Below are positions 43,562 through 52,700 of a DNA stretch of 64,000 nt, piece by piece. Under the pieces are notes generated by a model. That model searched no databases, was not told where the DNA came from, and saw only the letters and a list, made by a program, of their open reading frames with translations. The position numbers and the translations under genes are program-made. Source of the DNA: Faecalicatena contorta. Lineage in GTDB: Bacteria > Bacillota > Clostridia > Lachnospirales > Lachnospiraceae. Where the stretch lies: assembly GCF_039521745.1 (NCBI RefSeq), contig NZ_BAAACT010000144.1. One strand, given 5' to 3'. The first letter of the stretch is position 1; every line of letters starts with the position of its first letter.

Positions 43562-44485
43562 TTATATATTATCAAGCCCCGGAAACCAGTTTTCTTTCCC
43601 GACAGCTTCTTTCTGCTTATCCATCTGATGAAGAATCGCGATTCCTTCCAGGGCCAGCTCTATAGAAACTTCCGTTCCTGCCCCTGCTTCAAATTTATGA
43701 CCGGAAATCAGATTGTCTGTTACATTAAAAATCGCTCCGCCTCTTCGTTCAAACAGATTACACATTGTCATAATAATGGATGATTCCCGATCCGTATTGA
43801 GCACACCTGCGCGATTATATGTACCAAGCTTCTGTATATTTTCCGGCTGCAGATAGCCTCCTACAGAAGGGCGTCCATTACCGACAAAGTCACTGTCCAT
43901 GCAGGCAGTTACGCCCAGCTTATAAGGAAAATGATACTGCTCGGCTGCCTGAACCATTGCATTGACGACTTCGTAATGACAATATGCCGGAAATCCATCC
44001 GCGACATAAGCCCGCGAGGTTCCGTCCTCCCGGTAAACTCCCGTAGTGATCACACAGTCTCCCACTTTCACTTTCTCTGCCACGCCTCCGGAAGTACCCA
44101 CCCTGAGAAAAGTAGAACAGTCTGTATATTCCATAAAGTCATTGATCGCTAATTCCACTTCCGGACAGCCGCTGCCACCGCTGACACAGGTGATTTTTGC
44201 CCCTTTATAGGTACCTGTATAGCTCAGAAACATACCGGAATTCCCAATGCATTCTGCAGCCGTAAGGCGTTCAGCCACACGTTCTGCCGGATCCTTTCCG
44301 TAGGCCGCCAGCGGGTCACGGACCAAATAGATAAGATAATCTCCCACTTTCTCGATATCCACCTGTGTGATGGCGGGTTTGTTATCCATTATCAGGCCCG
44401 GATAAGGAACGTTTTCCCAATATTCATACCGCTCCTGCATCAGCTTGATTGACGGCTTGTTCCGAATAAGTTCACTCTTCTTCAT
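43562..44485 (-). CDS. Uridine-phosphorylase-like nucleoside phosphorylase
   Basis: This 307-residue member of the PNP/Udp superfamily is longer than ordinary Udp (about 250). The phosphate and ribose region FLRVGTSGGVAEKVKVGDCVITTG near residue 128 is clear. The position that usually reads EMES appears as NTDRESS, so the ribose-contact segment is shifted. The extended N-terminus (residues 1-50) is unusual. It follows the YjbQ gene by 9 bases. It may act on an uncommon nucleoside rather than uridine; a second DeoD-type enzyme is in the same operon. Confidence 0.82.
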   Translation of the reverse strand: MKKSELIRNKPSIKLMQERYEYWENVPYPGLIMDNKPAITQVDIEKVGDYLIYLVRDPLAAYGKDPAERVAERLTAAECIGNSGMFLSYTGTYKGAKITCVSGGSGCPEVELAINDFMEYTDCSTFLRVGTSGGVAEKVKVGDCVITTGVYREDGTSRAYVADGFPAYCHYEVVNAMVQAAEQYHFPYKLGVTACMDSDFVGNGRPSVGGYLQPENIQKLGTYNRAGVLNTDRESSIIMTMCNLFERRGGAIFNVTDNLISGHKFEAGAGTEVSIELALEGIAILHQMDKQKEAVGKENWFPGLDNI

Positions 44486-44494
44486 GCTCTCCTC

Positions 44495-44899
44495 CTATTC
44501 CGACACGATCTTTATATAACACTCTCTGTTACGCGGACCATCAAATTCCAGAAAATAAATTCCCTGAGAATGTCCCAGCAATAGATTGCCATCTTCAATA
44601 ATAAATGACATGGAAGGGCCGATCAGCGTACACTTCACATGCCCCGCAGCATCCTCCGGAGTATCATGCTGATGTTTAAAATCCACTCTGGTCGGTATCA
44701 GGCGGCGGATTTCGTCCTGAATGTCCTCATGCCCCAGCGGATCCCAAAATGAATTCACTGTCAACGCCGCCGTTGTATGAGTAATAAACGCACACATAAT
44801 TCCACTCTTTACACCGGAATTCTTCACACACTCTTTGATCTGATCCGTCAGAGATATCACTCCGTCTTTTGTTGTTCGAAACTGAATTCTATCCAGCAT
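44495..44899 (-). CDS. YjbQ/UPF0047-family protein
   Basis: The protein is 134 residues from ATG 44899, behind GGAGG; the upstream frame would overlap the SIS gene and is not used. Typical family blocks are FITHTTAALTVN, HQHDTPEDAAGHVKCTLIG and GHSQGIYFLEFDGPRNREC, with His and Glu/Asp residues that look like a metal or phosphate site. The family is widespread, and a thiamin-phosphate-synthase-like activity has been reported for some members, but its normal role is unclear. Here it is embedded in a riboside operon, which suggests it handles a pathway metabolite. Confidence 0.85.
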   Translation of the reverse strand: MLDRIQFRTTKDGVISLTDQIKECVKNSGVKSGIMCAFITHTTAALTVNSFWDPLGHEDIQDEIRRLIPTRVDFKHQHDTPEDAAGHVKCTLIGPSMSFIIEDGNLLLGHSQGIYFLEFDGPRNRECYIKIVSE

Positions 44900-44927
44900 T
44901 TTTAAAAACCTCCATCGTTTATCATTT

Positions 44928-46064
44928 TTAATCCAGCAATACCTTTTCTGAGACCGTGGTAGAATACATGCCTTTTTCTTCTTTCCAGATCCCCTCAAAT
45001 CCTCGGCTGTAAGCTTCTTCTCTCATTGCCGCAAGATATCCGGCAATGAGAGCCGGAACCATATGCGCAGCCATGGGCTGGAACAGACAGTTCCCAGAAT
45101 CCGGCGTGAGAAAACGGTATTCCGCCTGGAGACTTTCATCATTGGTTACCAGTACAAATTCTCTTCCCATCTGGTTCAGCCTCTCTGTCAGTTCTCGGGT
45201 ACGGCTCTGTGCCTCATTGCCTTTTGCCGCAAACACCATGGTCAGTGTTCGTTTTACATCTTTCACAAAATAATTCACATGAAACCAGTTCTCGCTGTCC
45301 AGATGGACAGAAGGAAGTCCCACTGCCTCATACATTTTCGCATGAGCATACCACGCTGTTCCGTAATCGGCGCCGCAGCCTATCATCTCCGCACTGGCAG
45401 CCTCTTGAAACGCCCTGGCGGTTTCCAGCGCCAGTTTGCATACATCTTCTTTTTTATTCAAAAATTCTGCCGGCAGACGTTTCAGTTCCTGCCGGTACGC
45501 ATTCGCCTGATCCATCGTATATTTCAGGCGTACTTCCCCCATTCGGATCGCCAGAAGATATACGATCATTTGCAGTACTGCATAGGTGCGGACTCCCGGC
45601 GATTTTTCGAATTCCGGAATCATGGGAACAATTACTTTTTCTGCAGCCTTTGCAAGGAGCGAATCCGCATTCGATGTAATGGCAATGGTCAGCGCCCTGT
45701 GCGCGCGCATTCTCTCTACTGCCTCAATAACACGGGCTGCCTGCCCGGAATTGCTGACTGCAATTACAAGAGGATCGCAGGGAGATTCTCCCACCCATTT
45801 CATCTGATAATACCTGGACAAGGTGAGAGGGTCTTCCACTTCAACAGGAATCTGAAGAAAACTCTCAAATGCCCGCCTGGCGGCCAGGCAGGCTGCATAG
45901 CCGTCTCCACAGCTTGTCAGAACCACCTTTTTTATGGAGTAAATCTCCGGTGTTGTCAGTACATAACGTACCTGAGGCTCTATCTCAGGATAAACTTCGT
46001 CCAGCAGGTCAGGCACACTCAAAACCTGACGCAGCATGGAATTCTCAAATCCAATCATTTTCAT
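44928..46064 (-). CDS. Double-SIS sugar-phosphate enzyme (GlmS/FrlB-like)
   Basis: The 378-residue protein has two SIS domains (about 40-180 and 215-345). Motifs are VLTSCGDGYAAC, VIAVSNSGQAARVIEAV and ITSNADSLLAKAAE in the first domain, and GCGADYGTAWYAHAKMYE in the second. It lacks a glutaminase domain. Such proteins include fructose-amine 6-phosphate deglycases (FrlB type) and GlmS-like isomerases. FrlB works with a PfkB kinase, and here a PfkB gene overlaps it by 4 bases (ATGA). A deglycase or isomerase acting on a phosphorylated glycosylamine is a reasonable inference, not a proof. Confidence 0.8.
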   Translation of the reverse strand: MKMIGFENSMLRQVLSVPDLLDEVYPEIEPQVRYVLTTPEIYSIKKVVLTSCGDGYAACLAARRAFESFLQIPVEVEDPLTLSRYYQMKWVGESPCDPLVIAVSNSGQAARVIEAVERMRAHRALTIAITSNADSLLAKAAEKVIVPMIPEFEKSPGVRTYAVLQMIVYLLAIRMGEVRLKYTMDQANAYRQELKRLPAEFLNKKEDVCKLALETARAFQEAASAEMIGCGADYGTAWYAHAKMYEAVGLPSVHLDSENWFHVNYFVKDVKRTLTMVFAAKGNEAQSRTRELTERLNQMGREFVLVTNDESLQAEYRFLTPDSGNCLFQPMAAHMVPALIAGYLAAMREEAYSRGFEGIWKEEKGMYSTTVSEKVLLD

Positions 46065-46972
46065 ACCTCCTCCTTACATGATGCTTTTGCCCGTGCAAAT
46101 GCACGCTCTGTCATTTCTTTTGTAAAAAGCGGCGGCGTACCGAACTGCGCAATAATTTCTGCCGCAGCCGCCGATCCCATACAGCCTGCCATCTGTGGCT
46201 CATAGCCTTCACAGCAGGCATAAAGTACAGCACCTGAAGAACTATTGCCGCCTCCGGTCGTATCAACAACCTGAATTCCTGATATGCTCGGACATTGATA
46301 GATTCTTCCACCTGCAAGCATATGCGCGCCCTCAGAACCCCTTCTAAAAAATACCCAGTTTGGAGAAGCCGCCAGAAGTCTCCGCTGCGCTTCCTCCTCA
46401 TCTGTTGTCTCATATAAAAGACAGGCCTCGTGCCTGTTAATAGAAAAGACATCAATATCCTTTAAATAGGCCTCAATCACATCGATATTCTCTGGTCTGC
46501 AGGCATCTTCGGAGATTTCCCACATCAGTTTGTAGCCAAACCGAAGTTTTCCTCCGATTAAAGCATCCAGATAATCCCGCTCCACGTCTTTAAATACATA
46601 AACCCCCTTCGTATTCTGATCACAGCAGCGAAATACTTCATCCGGCGAAGGGTCAAGAGCCCGAAACTCCTTCAGTCCAATATTGGGTTCATCCGTTCGG
46701 CTGCCATCCGGATAATAGTGGATCACTATGGTCGGAGATATATCAGAACGCAGAACCAGCCCCTCTGTTGACACCCCATTATCCTTGTACCACTTTTCAT
46801 GACGGGGCAGGTATTCCGGCCCGATTCCTCCGCATACCGCCACCTTATCCGTAAACATCCGCACTCCTGCCAATGCGTAAAATCCTGCGCTCCCGGGCTG
46901 ATTTCCAAAAACAGTGCCATCGGCCAGATGTATTTCATCTGTAGAAACTGTTGTCGCAATTACATATTCCAT
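46061..46972 (-). CDS. PfkB-fold protein with Asn at the catalytic-base position
   Basis: The 303-residue protein has the ribokinase fold: GSAGFYALAGVRMF near residue 28, INRHEACLLY near 178 and the ATP/anion-hole motif near 237-244. In normal PfkB kinases this motif reads DTxGAGD, with the last Asp as the base. Here it is DTTGGGNS, with Asn243. The same Asp-to-Asn change occurs in MAK32-like proteins, whose activity is unknown. It may still phosphorylate a sugar slowly, or bind a ribosyl ligand for another task. It lies between the ADP-ribosylglycohydrolase-like gene and the SIS gene. Confidence 0.85.
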   Translation of the reverse strand: MEYVIATTVSTDEIHLADGTVFGNQPGSAGFYALAGVRMFTDKVAVCGGIGPEYLPRHEKWYKDNGVSTEGLVLRSDISPTIVIHYYPDGSRTDEPNIGLKEFRALDPSPDEVFRCCDQNTKGVYVFKDVERDYLDALIGGKLRFGYKLMWEISEDACRPENIDVIEAYLKDIDVFSINRHEACLLYETTDEEEAQRRLLAASPNWVFFRRGSEGAHMLAGGRIYQCPSISGIQVVDTTGGGNSSSGAVLYACCEGYEPQMAGCMGSAAAAEIIAQFGTPPLFTKEMTERAFARAKASCKEEV

Positions 46973-47020
46973 CTTAAACCACCTTTTTCCATTTATTCTC
47001 TGCTGTAAATGGCAGAAATG

Positions 47021-49123
47021 CTATTTCTTTTCAAGATGAAATCCATCAATAAAAACCGCACCTTCATCCACGACATACCCCGCAGCTCCGCAGAGGTATG
47101 CATCTTCTTTGTCTTCTGCCATAATCGTCACTTCACCAAAAGATGCTTCCAGCTTATTCCCGCACAGGGTAAACTTCATTGGATATTTTACAAATTGCGC
47201 GTAGTGAACACTGCCTTCGGCCAGAACAGTTTCCTTACCATCCCTGTGTTTTATAATCTGGAACGTATCCCCTCCAGATACAACTGCAGCATAATACCTG
47301 CGGTGCCCTGCGCTTCTCGCGGCCAATCCTCCCCGTTTATGCAGGCTGAACTTTAACATGGATGAAACCGTGTAATCTGTAAAATCTCTGGTTCCAATCG
47401 TAGCAAGTCCACCCGGTTCATCATGGCTGATACAATAAGTACAATTTAGATTCGGTGAGAAACACTTTGCGCTGGCTACGAACATTTTTGCCCAAAATGG
47501 GTTGGTATCCCACATATCCCGCATCATAATCCCTTCCTGATTCAGACATCGGGGCGTATTGCTCCAGTCAATGCTTCTTATAAAAACATCGCCCCGGTAG
47601 CGTTTTACACTCGAAAATTCCAGGCCAAACCGCAGCACCGGCAATCCGCCGTTATCCGGGATATTCCAGGCGAGAACCGTTCCCTTTGAACTTAACCGTA
47701 TCCATTCCCCGTCCGTTCTCTGCAGCTGCCCATTCCGGTCTGCATACCAGATATAAGGGCGCATATCCGGCCCGTCCTCTCTCGGACAATCCGCACGCAC
47801 GGTTACAGTCTGTCCGGTATAGAGCGTCGGCGAAACATAGGTTTCGTAATTCCGGTACTCTTCATGAATATCTAAAAATGTAGCCACACTGACATGAGCG
47901 TTCATTCCTTCTGCTAAAATATCAAAATTCAGCCTGAGACCGTTTCCGGCTCCTATTTCATTTCCGTTGGATATCTTTGGTGTACATTTTGGATATTCTA
48001 CATACGGGCAAACAGTAAATCCCTGCACGCTTCCGGGATACTCAAACGCAAAGCGTTCCCTTCGCTCCTCCCCTTCGATCCCCCGCACTGCCTCGGCGGC
48101 GCGTACAATTCTTTTTGTCTCTTTCACGGCATCAGATATCCCTTCGCCGCCATCAGAAGTGATGACCAGCAGCCGGTCCGCTACAGGCCCTCTAAAATCC
48201 GGTCCTGACTCTATCCCCTCAATTCCCAGACGGATTCCGTTCAGACAGCCTACATTTCCTGCATTACAGTCTGTATCCCAGGCAGCAGATGCCCCAATCT
48301 TTACCGATTCCGCAAAATCATCACCGGCACAGAGGAGAGACGCCAGCACCATCGCATGATTAGGTACCATATGGCACGGACCGGGATAAATGTGATATCC
48401 GTATTTCTCATCCAGCCGTTCTCTGACTTTTCTCCAGTCCGACTCCGCTTTACAGATGTTTCTCACATTATCAACCAGAGCGCTCAATTCTTCTGTTTGT
48501 ATAAACCTGACGTTTTCATCAAAAAGTTTTTCCAGATTTCGTTGATCAAAAGCTGCCGCTTCCATGGCCCCTAAGAATCCTGCCGCATCTACGGCAATGC
48601 CGTCATGGGACACGCTGGCACAGGCACGTACCAGATAATCTGCATATTCTGGGTCCCCCGGACACATCATAGCATAAGCGTCCATAAAAATCTGAGCGCC
48701 GATCTGCTGGGAGAGAACCGGTCCATTTTTCTCCATAGAACCACTATCCGGCGCAGGAATGCCATTCTTCAAATGAAGATAAGCCGTATGCTCCGTAGCG
48801 TTTCCCAGACCGCCCCACCAGAGAATGGACCGGTCTTCTATAATGTAATTCAGCCAGGTATCCCCGATCTGCCTGGCAGTCAGGTTCTTCGGATACCCGT
48901 TGTCCTCCATCGCCCGGAAAAACGCAAAAGTACCGGAAAGGTCGTCATCCGCCACGATCAGCGGAAGATTCAGTTCTTCGTGAACATAGTACGGCACATC
49001 ACCAAAACGCTCTATAATACTCTGATACGGCCATCCTTCTACCGGCCGGCCCAGATATACACCGATCATCTTTCCCAGGACTCCGGCGTAAATTTGATTT
49101 TTATATTTTTCTGATAATCCCAT
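47021..49123 (-). CDS. ADP-ribosylglycohydrolase-family protein with a C-terminal beta-rich domain
   Basis: This 700-residue protein has an N-terminal (about 1-345) all-helical ARH/DraG domain. It includes GKMIGVYLGRPVEGW, the metal motif ADDDLSGTFAF near 58 and the second metal motif AAWDTDCNAGNVG near 290. These form the two-metal site that hydrolyses N- or O-ribosyl bonds. The C-terminal half (about 350-700) looks like a beta-sandwich with Tyr/Trp-rich strands (YIWYADRNGQLQRTDGEW), possibly for binding the glycan or nucleotide. No signal peptide is seen, so it acts inside the cell. It lies just after the two permease genes. Confidence 0.85.
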   Translation of the reverse strand: MGLSEKYKNQIYAGVLGKMIGVYLGRPVEGWPYQSIIERFGDVPYYVHEELNLPLIVADDDLSGTFAFFRAMEDNGYPKNLTARQIGDTWLNYIIEDRSILWWGGLGNATEHTAYLHLKNGIPAPDSGSMEKNGPVLSQQIGAQIFMDAYAMMCPGDPEYADYLVRACASVSHDGIAVDAAGFLGAMEAAAFDQRNLEKLFDENVRFIQTEELSALVDNVRNICKAESDWRKVRERLDEKYGYHIYPGPCHMVPNHAMVLASLLCAGDDFAESVKIGASAAWDTDCNAGNVGCLNGIRLGIEGIESGPDFRGPVADRLLVITSDGGEGISDAVKETKRIVRAAEAVRGIEGEERRERFAFEYPGSVQGFTVCPYVEYPKCTPKISNGNEIGAGNGLRLNFDILAEGMNAHVSVATFLDIHEEYRNYETYVSPTLYTGQTVTVRADCPREDGPDMRPYIWYADRNGQLQRTDGEWIRLSSKGTVLAWNIPDNGGLPVLRFGLEFSSVKRYRGDVFIRSIDWSNTPRCLNQEGIMMRDMWDTNPFWAKMFVASAKCFSPNLNCTYCISHDEPGGLATIGTRDFTDYTVSSMLKFSLHKRGGLAARSAGHRRYYAAVVSGGDTFQIIKHRDGKETVLAEGSVHYAQFVKYPMKFTLCGNKLEASFGEVTIMAEDKEDAYLCGAAGYVVDEGAVFIDGFHLEKK

Positions 49124-49199
49124 CTCTTATCTCCTTCCTAAGCGGCAGCCCTGCCGCAGCAATACCGGGAACTATGCCTTCGAAAAGCATACTCCGCTT

Positions 49200-50024
49200 T
49201 TATCCTTTCACGGCTCCGCTTACCATTCCTTCCACAAACCTTTTCTGCATCAATACAAAGAACAGAATGATCGGAGCCACAATAATCACGGTTGCAGCCA
49301 TGTTTGTACCGTGGTTTGCCGTATTCGTACCGTTCAGCGACATCAAAGAAAGCATGGCTGTAAAATTCTTCTCTCCTGTCAGGAACGTAGAAGACACCAG
49401 AAATTCATTCCATGAATTTAAACCTGTTATAATCCCCACCGTCACCAGACCTGGCGAAAGAAGGGGCAAAATGATATGTCTGATCACCTGCAGTGTACTG
49501 GCTCCGTCAATACGTGCCGCCTCCTCCAGCTCTTTTGGAATCGCCATAAAAAATGAACGTAAAAGGGAGATTGCCAGCGGAAGTGAGGTGGCGGACAGAA
49601 TGAAGGATACCGCCACATGATTTCCAAGCCACCCCATTTTCGCATACACACGATACAAAGGAACAAGAAACAGGTACACAGGCATTGTCATCGTAATCAG
49701 AAAATAACTATGTATAACAGTAGTGCCCCGTACTTTCCGCCCGCCAATTACATAGGCTGCCAGAGAAGCAAACAGAAGTACTACGATCACCGTGCATCCG
49801 GTGTACACGATACTATTTATAATGCTTCGCCCAAAATTCCCATCCTGCCACGCCTTCACATAATTCGCAAACCCGGCTGAAAATTTGACAGACAGAGGAT
49901 TCATGATAATATCCACATGGGTCTTAAAGCTGTTCAGCAATACCATCAGCATGGGCAGCATACAAATAAAGGTGAGAAAGCTCAAAATAATCATTGATAA
50001 AATGGATCTTTTTTCTTTTTTCAT
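49200..50024 (-). CDS. ABC transporter permease, MalG/carbohydrate type
   Basis: The 274-residue permease has about six helices and the cytoplasmic EAA loop EELEEAARIDGASTLQVIRHIILPLLSPGL near residue 175, which couples to the ATPase. The N-terminal helix and the ending with GMVSGAVKG are typical of CUT1-family inner-membrane proteins. ATG follows AAGGAG. It pairs with the MalF-like permease 15 bases upstream. No ATPase gene is in the operon, so a shared MsmX/UgpC-type ATPase elsewhere probably drives it. Confidence 0.9.
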   Translation of the reverse strand: MKKEKRSILSMIILSFLTFICMLPMLMVLLNSFKTHVDIIMNPLSVKFSAGFANYVKAWQDGNFGRSIINSIVYTGCTVIVVLLFASLAAYVIGGRKVRGTTVIHSYFLITMTMPVYLFLVPLYRVYAKMGWLGNHVAVSFILSATSLPLAISLLRSFFMAIPKELEEAARIDGASTLQVIRHIILPLLSPGLVTVGIITGLNSWNEFLVSSTFLTGEKNFTAMLSLMSLNGTNTANHGTNMAATVIIVAPIILFFVLMQKRFVEGMVSGAVKG

Positions 50025-50039
50025 GTCCGATTCTCCTTC

Positions 50040-50918
50040 CTATGATTCGTTGCGGCTCATTCTCGCGTACATAAGCGATGCAACCAGTCCCAGCACCGAC
50101 ATCATCACGGCAATCGCCGCAGACTTTCCAAACTGGAACAGACTGAACGCATAGTTGTAAGTCAATGTCCCCAGCATCTCTGTCGCATGGGCCGGCCCGC
50201 CGGACGTTAGCAGGTATACGTAATCAAACTGAAGGAAGGACTGAATTACAATCAAAACTAACATCATTTTGAAAGTAGGCAGCATGCTCGGAAAATAAAT
50301 ATACCGGAAAAGCTGCCAGCCATTACAGCCGTCCATCGTTGCAGCCTCCACATAGTCCATGGGAGTCTGCCTAAGAGCAGAGAAAAATACGATCGCAAGG
50401 TATCCCCAGTAATGCCAGATATCCGCGGCAGCCACGCCAATCAGCGCAGCGCTCGGCTTCGTAAGCGGGGAAGCCATCCACGACAGCCCAAAGGTATTTT
50501 TCAAAAATCCAACCAAGCCGGTAAGAGGGCTGTAGATCATGTTCAGCCAGATCAAAGCATTGGCAATTGGGGCAATCACATAGGGAAACAGGAACATCAC
50601 CTGAAACAGAGCGCTCTTTTTTTTCTGCTTCAGAAGGCACACGGCTGCGATCAGGGCAAGCAACACCGGAATGACCAGATACATGACCATCCATTTACAG
50701 TTATTACCCAAAGCCTTAATAAAAACATCGTTACCAAGTAATTCCTTATAATTCTGAAGACCGATAAAATTCATATCTTTTGATACGCCGTTCCAGTCCG
50801 TAAAGGATGAAATAATCGTCGTAACAGAAGGTATCAGGATTACACAAGTGCTTAGAAGAATCGCCGGGGCCATCAGCAGATAATATTGGGTTTTTTGTTT
50901 TACTCGTTCAAATGACAT
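50040..50918 (-). CDS. ABC transporter permease, MalF/carbohydrate type
   Basis: The 292-residue permease has about six helices and the EAA loop YVEAATMDGCNGWQLFRYIYFPSMLPT near residue 190. The family is CUT1, handling oligosaccharides, glycosides and related solutes. The external loop between helices 1 and 2 (TDWNGVSKDMNFIGLQNYKELL) is standard. It lies between the binding-protein gene and the MalG-like permease. The solute cannot be read from this sequence. Confidence 0.9.
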   Translation of the reverse strand: MSFERVKQKTQYYLLMAPAILLSTCVILIPSVTTIISSFTDWNGVSKDMNFIGLQNYKELLGNDVFIKALGNNCKWMVMYLVIPVLLALIAAVCLLKQKKKSALFQVMFLFPYVIAPIANALIWLNMIYSPLTGLVGFLKNTFGLSWMASPLTKPSAALIGVAAADIWHYWGYLAIVFFSALRQTPMDYVEAATMDGCNGWQLFRYIYFPSMLPTFKMMLVLIVIQSFLQFDYVYLLTSGGPAHATEMLGTLTYNYAFSLFQFGKSAAIAVMMSVLGLVASLMYARMSRNES

Positions 50919-51066
50919 CTAAACGCCACCTCTTTCTCTATTCCAGATATAAAAATGGCGGTGGCCTTTCATTTGCGGCCACCGCCACAGGATTCAACCT
51001 TCCTCTTCCAATCAAAAGCGCGAAGCAGCTTCATCTGCATCCTTTGCCGCGCATATATGCTGTCTT

Positions 51067-52452
51067 TTACTTTCCTGCCGGTGCAGGACAGATTGGACAA
51101 GATCCTGCATCGAAATCTTTCTGGAACGCATCATCGATTTCTTTCATAAATGTCTCTGCATCTTTATCGCCCAGCCAGACGGAATCTACTTTATACATTA
51201 AGTCAAATGCCTCCGCCGGCATATAGGAAGAATTATAATAACCAAAGTTCCCTTCATCGATCGCAGCGCATGCTTCGGTAATCCCCTGCATGAACATCAA
51301 CGGAAGGCCGCTGAACTGTCCCATATCGATCTCGTTTAATGTGGTCAGCGGTACGGCCCAGTATCCCGGCCAGTCATTTGCCATCTTAGCAACGAAATCA
51401 TTGGTCATCATCATATCAAGGAATTCTGCACACTCATCTTTATACTCTGTCTGTTCGTTGATTGCCAGAAGCCCGGTAGCCCCTACCGTGTAGATAGCTG
51501 GTGAGTCCGCACTCGTTGACGGAAATGCGGTGAATCCGAAGGTGTCTTTGTCAGCATAGGACATCAGGTTCTGGATAAATTTCATAGGTCCAAAGTAGAA
51601 CGGAGCCCTTCCCTCAGCAAGGAGTGCTGCGGAGTCCGCCCAGTCAAGTGACAGGTAATCCGTTCCCAGATATCCCTTCTGATACCATTCTGCTGAAGTT
51701 TTAATTGCATCTGTCAGGGACGCGTCTGTCCATGGCAGTTCATCTGTCAGAGCCGCATAAACGTTGTCAGCGCCTCCAAAAGAATTCAGAAACAGAGAAG
51801 TATAGTCTTCATTCGTTGGCTGCCAGCCCTTACTTCCTGTTACGGATCCATACATGCCTTTTTCCATAGCCTCATCCATAATCTTGGTCAGCTCATCTAC
51901 TGTTTTTGGAACCTCCCAGTTATTTTCTTTCAGCACTTCTTTGTTATAAACCATTCCAATTACATTCATACCCATTGGCAGAGAATAAAAGGAACCTTCA
52001 TACATGCCGGAGTCATACATACAGCCCAGGACCTTATCCTTCCAGCCGTATTTCTCAGCATATTCATCAAGGTTGGCATATTTCCCTGCCTGAATATAGG
52101 TCAGGGCAAGTGACGGGGATGATTCGTATACGATATCCGGCCCCTCGTCAGCTGACAGAGCGACTGCCATATCTTTGTTTACAGAAGAGCGATACTCTAC
52201 TGTCATCTGGAAGCCGGGATGCGCCTCATTAAACTTGTCCACCAGATGTTTGGACATTGCTTCCTGCTGTTCGGAAGTTGCGCCCCAGAACCACATAGAT
52301 AATTCTACGGTATCGTCATCTGATTCGCTCTTACTCTCTTTTGCATCTTCAGAATCTGTGCCGCTGCCTCCGCCGCTGCCTCCGCCACAGGCTGTCAGCA
52401 TGCCGAAGCACATTGCCAGAACTAACAAGATACTCAACACTTTTTTCTTCAT
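51067..52452 (-). CDS. Extracellular solute-binding lipoprotein, CUT1 type
   Basis: The protein is 461 residues from ATG 52452, behind AAGGGAG; the longer frame covers the promoter and operator and is rejected. The signal peptide has lipobox LTAC (Cys22), followed by a Gly/Ser spacer and an acidic stretch. The rest is a family-1 binding protein (VELSMWFWGAT, DEGPDIVYESSPSLA, PFYFGPMKFIQNL). It captures the solute outside and gives it to the MalF/MalG-like permeases. It is the first gene of the ten-gene operon. The aromatic-rich opening suggests a sugar or nucleoside ligand. Confidence 0.9.
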   Translation of the reverse strand: MKKKVLSILLVLAMCFGMLTACGGGSGGGSGTDSEDAKESKSESDDDTVELSMWFWGATSEQQEAMSKHLVDKFNEAHPGFQMTVEYRSSVNKDMAVALSADEGPDIVYESSPSLALTYIQAGKYANLDEYAEKYGWKDKVLGCMYDSGMYEGSFYSLPMGMNVIGMVYNKEVLKENNWEVPKTVDELTKIMDEAMEKGMYGSVTGSKGWQPTNEDYTSLFLNSFGGADNVYAALTDELPWTDASLTDAIKTSAEWYQKGYLGTDYLSLDWADSAALLAEGRAPFYFGPMKFIQNLMSYADKDTFGFTAFPSTSADSPAIYTVGATGLLAINEQTEYKDECAEFLDMMMTNDFVAKMANDWPGYWAVPLTTLNEIDMGQFSGLPLMFMQGITEACAAIDEGNFGYYNSSYMPAEAFDLMYKVDSVWLGDKDAETFMKEIDDAFQKDFDAGSCPICPAPAGK

Positions 52453-52473
52453 TTTACAATCTCCCTTCTTTTG

Positions 52474-52488
52474 GTAAAACGTTTTCGC
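52474..52488. promoter_or_regulatory. LacI-type operator in the riboside operon leader
   Basis: GTAAAACGTTTTCGC holds the perfect 10-base palindrome AAAACGTTTT. It lies about 30 bases downstream of the likely -10 of the minus-strand promoter and about 20 bases before the binding-protein start, so a bound repressor would block elongation. Confidence 0.65.
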
Positions 52489-52517
52489 TAACTGGTATGT
52501 TATAACTTTATGGTTAT

Positions 52518-52546
52518 AAATTATCACCCTGTGTTGTTTTTGTCAA
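52518..52546 (-). promoter_or_regulatory. Promoter of the ten-gene riboside operon
   Basis: On the minus strand TTGACA (52541-52546) is followed after 17 bases by TAATTT (52518-52523). GATAAT (52520-52525) is an alternative -10 with a 15-base spacer. It leads directly to the binding-protein gene. Confidence 0.65.
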
Positions 52547-52654
52547 TATAATCATAACATAGCATTTATTTTTTGGTAGTTTTACATAAATTAAGCGCAT
52601 GTTTTTTGTTTATGATTCAGGAAAATCATTTGCTCAACCCCCTCGAATTCCTTA

Positions 52655-52669
52655 GTTAAAGCGTTTTAT
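52655..52669. promoter_or_regulatory. Second LacI/CcpA-type operator upstream of the divergent lacI
   Basis: GTTAAAGCGTTTTAT shares the AAA(G/A)CGTTTT core with the site at 52474-52488. It lies about 30 bases upstream of the -35 of the divergent lacI. It could be a regulator site for both directions, or a catabolite-response element. Confidence 0.5.
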
Positions 52670-52700
52670 CAAGTATTTTTGTGTTTTTTTCTAATAGCAA

